From NCBI GenBank assembly GCA_949297565.1, contig CASFUI010000330.1:1-16448 (forward strand): a stretch of 16,448 nucleotides of DNA. The letters are read 5' to 3'. Below the pieces are notes generated by a model. The model was not told the DNA's origin. It made no database searches and saw only the letters and a list, made by a program, of their open reading frames with translations. Of the stretch, positions 14,569 through 16,448 are shown piece after piece (position 1 is the stretch's first letter; the number at the start of each line of letters is the position of its first letter). Made by a program: the position numbers and the translations under genes. This stretch comes from an uncultured Eubacteriales bacterium. Lineage in GTDB: Bacteria > Bacillota > Clostridia > Lachnospirales > Lachnospiraceae.

Positions 14569-15687
14569 GTGGTAGAATTAGACCAGTACAAATACAAGAT
14601 TTCAGGTTATGAACAACCTATGGCTCAGATAAAGCAGTCGTTGGATTTGGAAAATAAAAAGAAAAGGATTGAGGAGCTTGAGGCTGATATGGAAGCTCCG
14701 GGTTTCTGGGACAACACAGAGAAGTCACAGAACGCAATGAAAGAGCTCAAAGCATTAAAGAGTTCATTTGAGAAGTACGATGAGCTTGAGCGCGGACTTG
14801 AGGACGCAAAGACGCTTATTGAAATGGCAGACGAGGAAAATGACGCATCTCTTATACCGGAGGTGGAAAATGAGCTTTCCGTATTTGAGGAAAAGCTTGA
14901 GACGCTTCGTATAGAGACGCTGCTATCGGGCGAGTATGATAAGAATAACGCGATACTTACGCTGCATGCGGGAGCCGGCGGAACGGAGGCATGTGACTGG
15001 TGTCAGATGCTTTTCAGAATGTATACAAGATGGGCGGAGGCCAACGGCTATGCGACTCAGACGCTCGATTATCTTGAGGGTGAAGAGGCGGGAATCAAGT
15101 CGGTAACAGTTGAAATATCGGGAGATAACGCCTACGGTCATCTCAAATCTGAGCACGGAGTTCACAGACTTGTGAGAATTTCTCCGTTCAACGCTGCGGG
15201 AAAAAGACAGACGTCATTTGTGTCATGCGACGTTATGCCGGACATTGACGAGAATATTGATATTGAGATTAACGATGATGATCTGAGAATTGACACTTAT
15301 CGTTCAAGCGGTGCCGGCGGTCAGCACATTAATAAGACATCATCGGCTATAAGAATTACGCATATCCCTACCGGAATTGTGGTGCAGTGTCAGAATGAGC
15401 GCTCTCAGCATCAGAACAAGGATAAGGCTATGCAGATGCTCAAGGCAAAGCTTTACATGATGAAGCAGCAGGAAAATGCTGAGAAGACCTCTGACATCAG
15501 AGGAGATGTCAAGGATATTAATTTCGGAAACCAGATAAGAAGTTATGTGCTTCAGCCATATACCATGGTGAAGGACCACAGAACAAATAAAGAAATAGGA
15601 AATGCACAGAGTGTTCTTGACGGCAATATAAACCCGTTTATTAATGCTTATTTAAACTGGCTTAATACCGGAAAAGCACAGGAGTAG
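14569..15687 (+). CDS. prfB: Peptide chain release factor 2 (no programmed frameshift)
   Basis: RF2 recognises UGA and UAA stop codons and triggers peptide release. The start is GTG 14569, preceded by AAAGAGG (14555-14561). The 372-residue product holds the stop-codon-reading SPF (205-207), which separates RF2 from RF1, and the catalytic GGQ (250-252) within RSSGAGGQHINKT. Ser246 sits at the position that is Thr in E. coli K-12 and Ala in many others. In most bacteria codon 25 or so carries an in-frame UGA read by +1 frameshifting (CUU UGA). Here the equivalent part, MAQIKQSLDLENKKKRIEEL, is continuous in one frame and no CTTTGA occurs, so the usual autoregulation is absent. The gene follows secA by 19 bp and probably shares its transcript. 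Confidence 0.97.
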   Translation: MVELDQYKYKISGYEQPMAQIKQSLDLENKKKRIEELEADMEAPGFWDNTEKSQNAMKELKALKSSFEKYDELERGLEDAKTLIEMADEENDASLIPEVENELSVFEEKLETLRIETLLSGEYDKNNAILTLHAGAGGTEACDWCQMLFRMYTRWAEANGYATQTLDYLEGEEAGIKSVTVEISGDNAYGHLKSEHGVHRLVRISPFNAAGKRQTSFVSCDVMPDIDENIDIEINDDDLRIDTYRSSGAGGQHINKTSSAIRITHIPTGIVVQCQNERSQHQNKDKAMQMLKAKLYMMKQQENAEKTSDIRGDVKDINFGNQIRSYVLQPYTMVKDHRTNKEIGNAQSVLDGNINPFINAYLNWLNTGKAQE

Positions 15688-15748
15688 ACAGATAAAGCGG
15701 TAACGGTGCAAAAATTACGCCGATGCGCTGCGGAATGGAGGAGTTTTT

Positions 15749-16210
15749 ATGTCGGATTACATGAAACCTGTTGTATTCAAAGTGGGAAATCAGATGTACG
15801 GTGTTGATATTAATCTTGTTCAGTCTATTGAGCGTCAGATTCAGGTTGTTCCTGTTCCGAATGCCATGCCGTATATCAAGGGAATTGTAAATATGCGCGG
15901 CGAGGTAATTCCCGTGTACAGCCTGAAAAAGAAATTCGGACTGTCAGAAAGCGATATATGCGACAGCATGATTATCATTGACACAACGGACGTCAAGCTT
16001 GCTCTTGAAGTTGATGAGGTTGTGGAAATCGGCGGTATTCTCCCTGAAAATGTGTCTCCTATGCCTCAGATAGCGCTTAATAAGGATACACGGTATATGC
16101 CGCGTGTCGCTGTTATTGAGGGGGAACTGGTTATTCTTCTTGATGTAACGGAACTGCTTTCTGAGGAGGAGACAGAGGCGGTTAAAAAGATTGCCGAGGA
16201 TATGAAATAA
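15749..16210 (+). CDS. cheW: CheW-like chemotaxis coupling protein
   Basis: This is a CheW-domain adaptor of 153 residues, which in chemotaxis links receptors to the kinase CheA at the inner membrane. GGAGGAG (15737-15743) precedes ATG 15749. The fold signature is clear: VVFKVGNQMYGVDINLVQSIER near the start, then MPYIKGIVNMRGEVIPVYSL (41-60), the most conserved CheW stretch, and VILLDVTELLSEEE near the end. There is one CheW domain with no receiver or kinase part. It lies 61 bp after prfB and 20 bp before malQ, with no other chemotaxis or flagellar gene in the window. It may couple receptors encoded elsewhere or have a signalling role outside motility; the sequence does not say which. Confidence 0.93.
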   Translation: MSDYMKPVVFKVGNQMYGVDINLVQSIERQIQVVPVPNAMPYIKGIVNMRGEVIPVYSLKKKFGLSESDICDSMIIIDTTDVKLALEVDEVVEIGGILPENVSPMPQIALNKDTRYMPRVAVIEGELVILLDVTELLSEEETEAVKKIAEDMK

Positions 16211-16230
16211 TAATTGAAACGGTGTTGATT

Positions 16231-16448
16231 ATGGAAAAATCAGAAAAGTTGAGAAGGTCGGCAGGTATATTAATGCCCGTCAGCAGTCTGCCTTCGCCTT
16301 ACGGTATCGGAACTTTAGGCAAAGCGGCATATGAGTTTGTGGATTTTGTCGCGGCGTGCAGCCACAGATATTGGCAGGTGCTTCCGATTGGACCCACTAC
16401 ATACGGAGACAGCCCTTATCAGTCGTATTCAGCGTTTGCGGGCAATCC
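16231..16448 (+). CDS. malQ: 4-alpha-glucanotransferase (amylomaltase), 5' part
   Basis: This is the N-terminal part of a GH77 enzyme that transfers alpha-1,4-glucan segments in maltodextrin or glycogen metabolism. The frame starts at ATG 16231 and runs off the window end. The 72 visible residues match the family start: RRSAGILMPVSSLPSPYGIG, AAYEFVDFVAACSHRYWQVLPIGPT and GDSPYQSYSAFAGN, the last lining the donor site in amylomaltases. The catalytic Asp, Glu and Asp lie outside the window. The ribosome binding site is weak (GAAACGGTG), and the gap to cheW is only 20 bp, so translation may depend on the upstream gene. The ATG at 16273 falls inside the conserved start and is not preferred. Confidence 0.93.
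   Translation, partial: MEKSEKLRRSAGILMPVSSLPSPYGIGTLGKAAYEFVDFVAACSHRYWQVLPIGPTTYGDSPYQSYSAFAGN

Noticed and set aside
14569..14700. RF2 programmed frameshift site
   Set aside because: No CTTTGA is present and the N-terminal frame is continuous.
1..16448. Mobile element, CRISPR array, toxin-antitoxin or defence island
   Set aside because: No transposase or integrase genes, terminal repeats, spaced repeats or defence-type domains were found on either strand.

Overview
The window looks like a chromosome segment of a Gram-positive Clostridia bacterium, most likely Lachnospiraceae. This rests on strong AGGAGG-type ribosome binding sites, moderate GC with AT-rich intergenic DNA, canonical sigma-A promoters, a lipoprotein peptide-binding protein, the long form of the ribosome hibernation factor and a Gram-positive-type gene set. 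The genus is inference only. I see no transposase, integrase, CRISPR array, tRNA, rRNA or obvious defence system.

Left block (1-7137, all + strand): the 3' end of an oligopeptide transporter operon (ATPases oppD and oppF, then the lipoprotein binding protein), followed by a HisC-like aminotransferase. A strong intrinsic terminator follows the aminotransferase. Beyond it come a D-2-hydroxyacid dehydrogenase, a CsoR-type metal-sensing repressor and a CgeB-like glycosyltransferase, ending at a bidirectional terminator. Peptide import, transamination and ketoacid reduction suggest uptake of peptides and conversion of amino acids to 2-hydroxy acids; this is inferred from order only.

Middle block (7194-10715): a cytosolic beta-lactamase-fold serine hydrolase (- strand) is divergent from a cation diffusion facilitator (+ strand), with promoters that appear to overlap. 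The transporter has an Asn-Asp/Asp-Asp metal site (as in Mn exporters) and an extra C-terminal domain. Convergent with it is a short-chain reductase (- strand) resembling the elongation factor P 5-aminopentanone reductase (YmfI) group.

Between the reductase and hpf lie about 565 bp without a gene. This AT-rich stretch holds a tight cluster of DnaA boxes, two of them directly abutting, and is the most unusual non-coding feature here.

Right block (11281-16448, + strand): hpf with its own extended -10 promoter and a terminator; then secA with its own promoter, prfB (RF2, GTG start, no programmed frameshift), a lone cheW and the start of malQ, tightly packed and probably co-transcribed. The putative EF-P modifying reductase, hpf, secA and prfB together give this side a translation and secretion theme.
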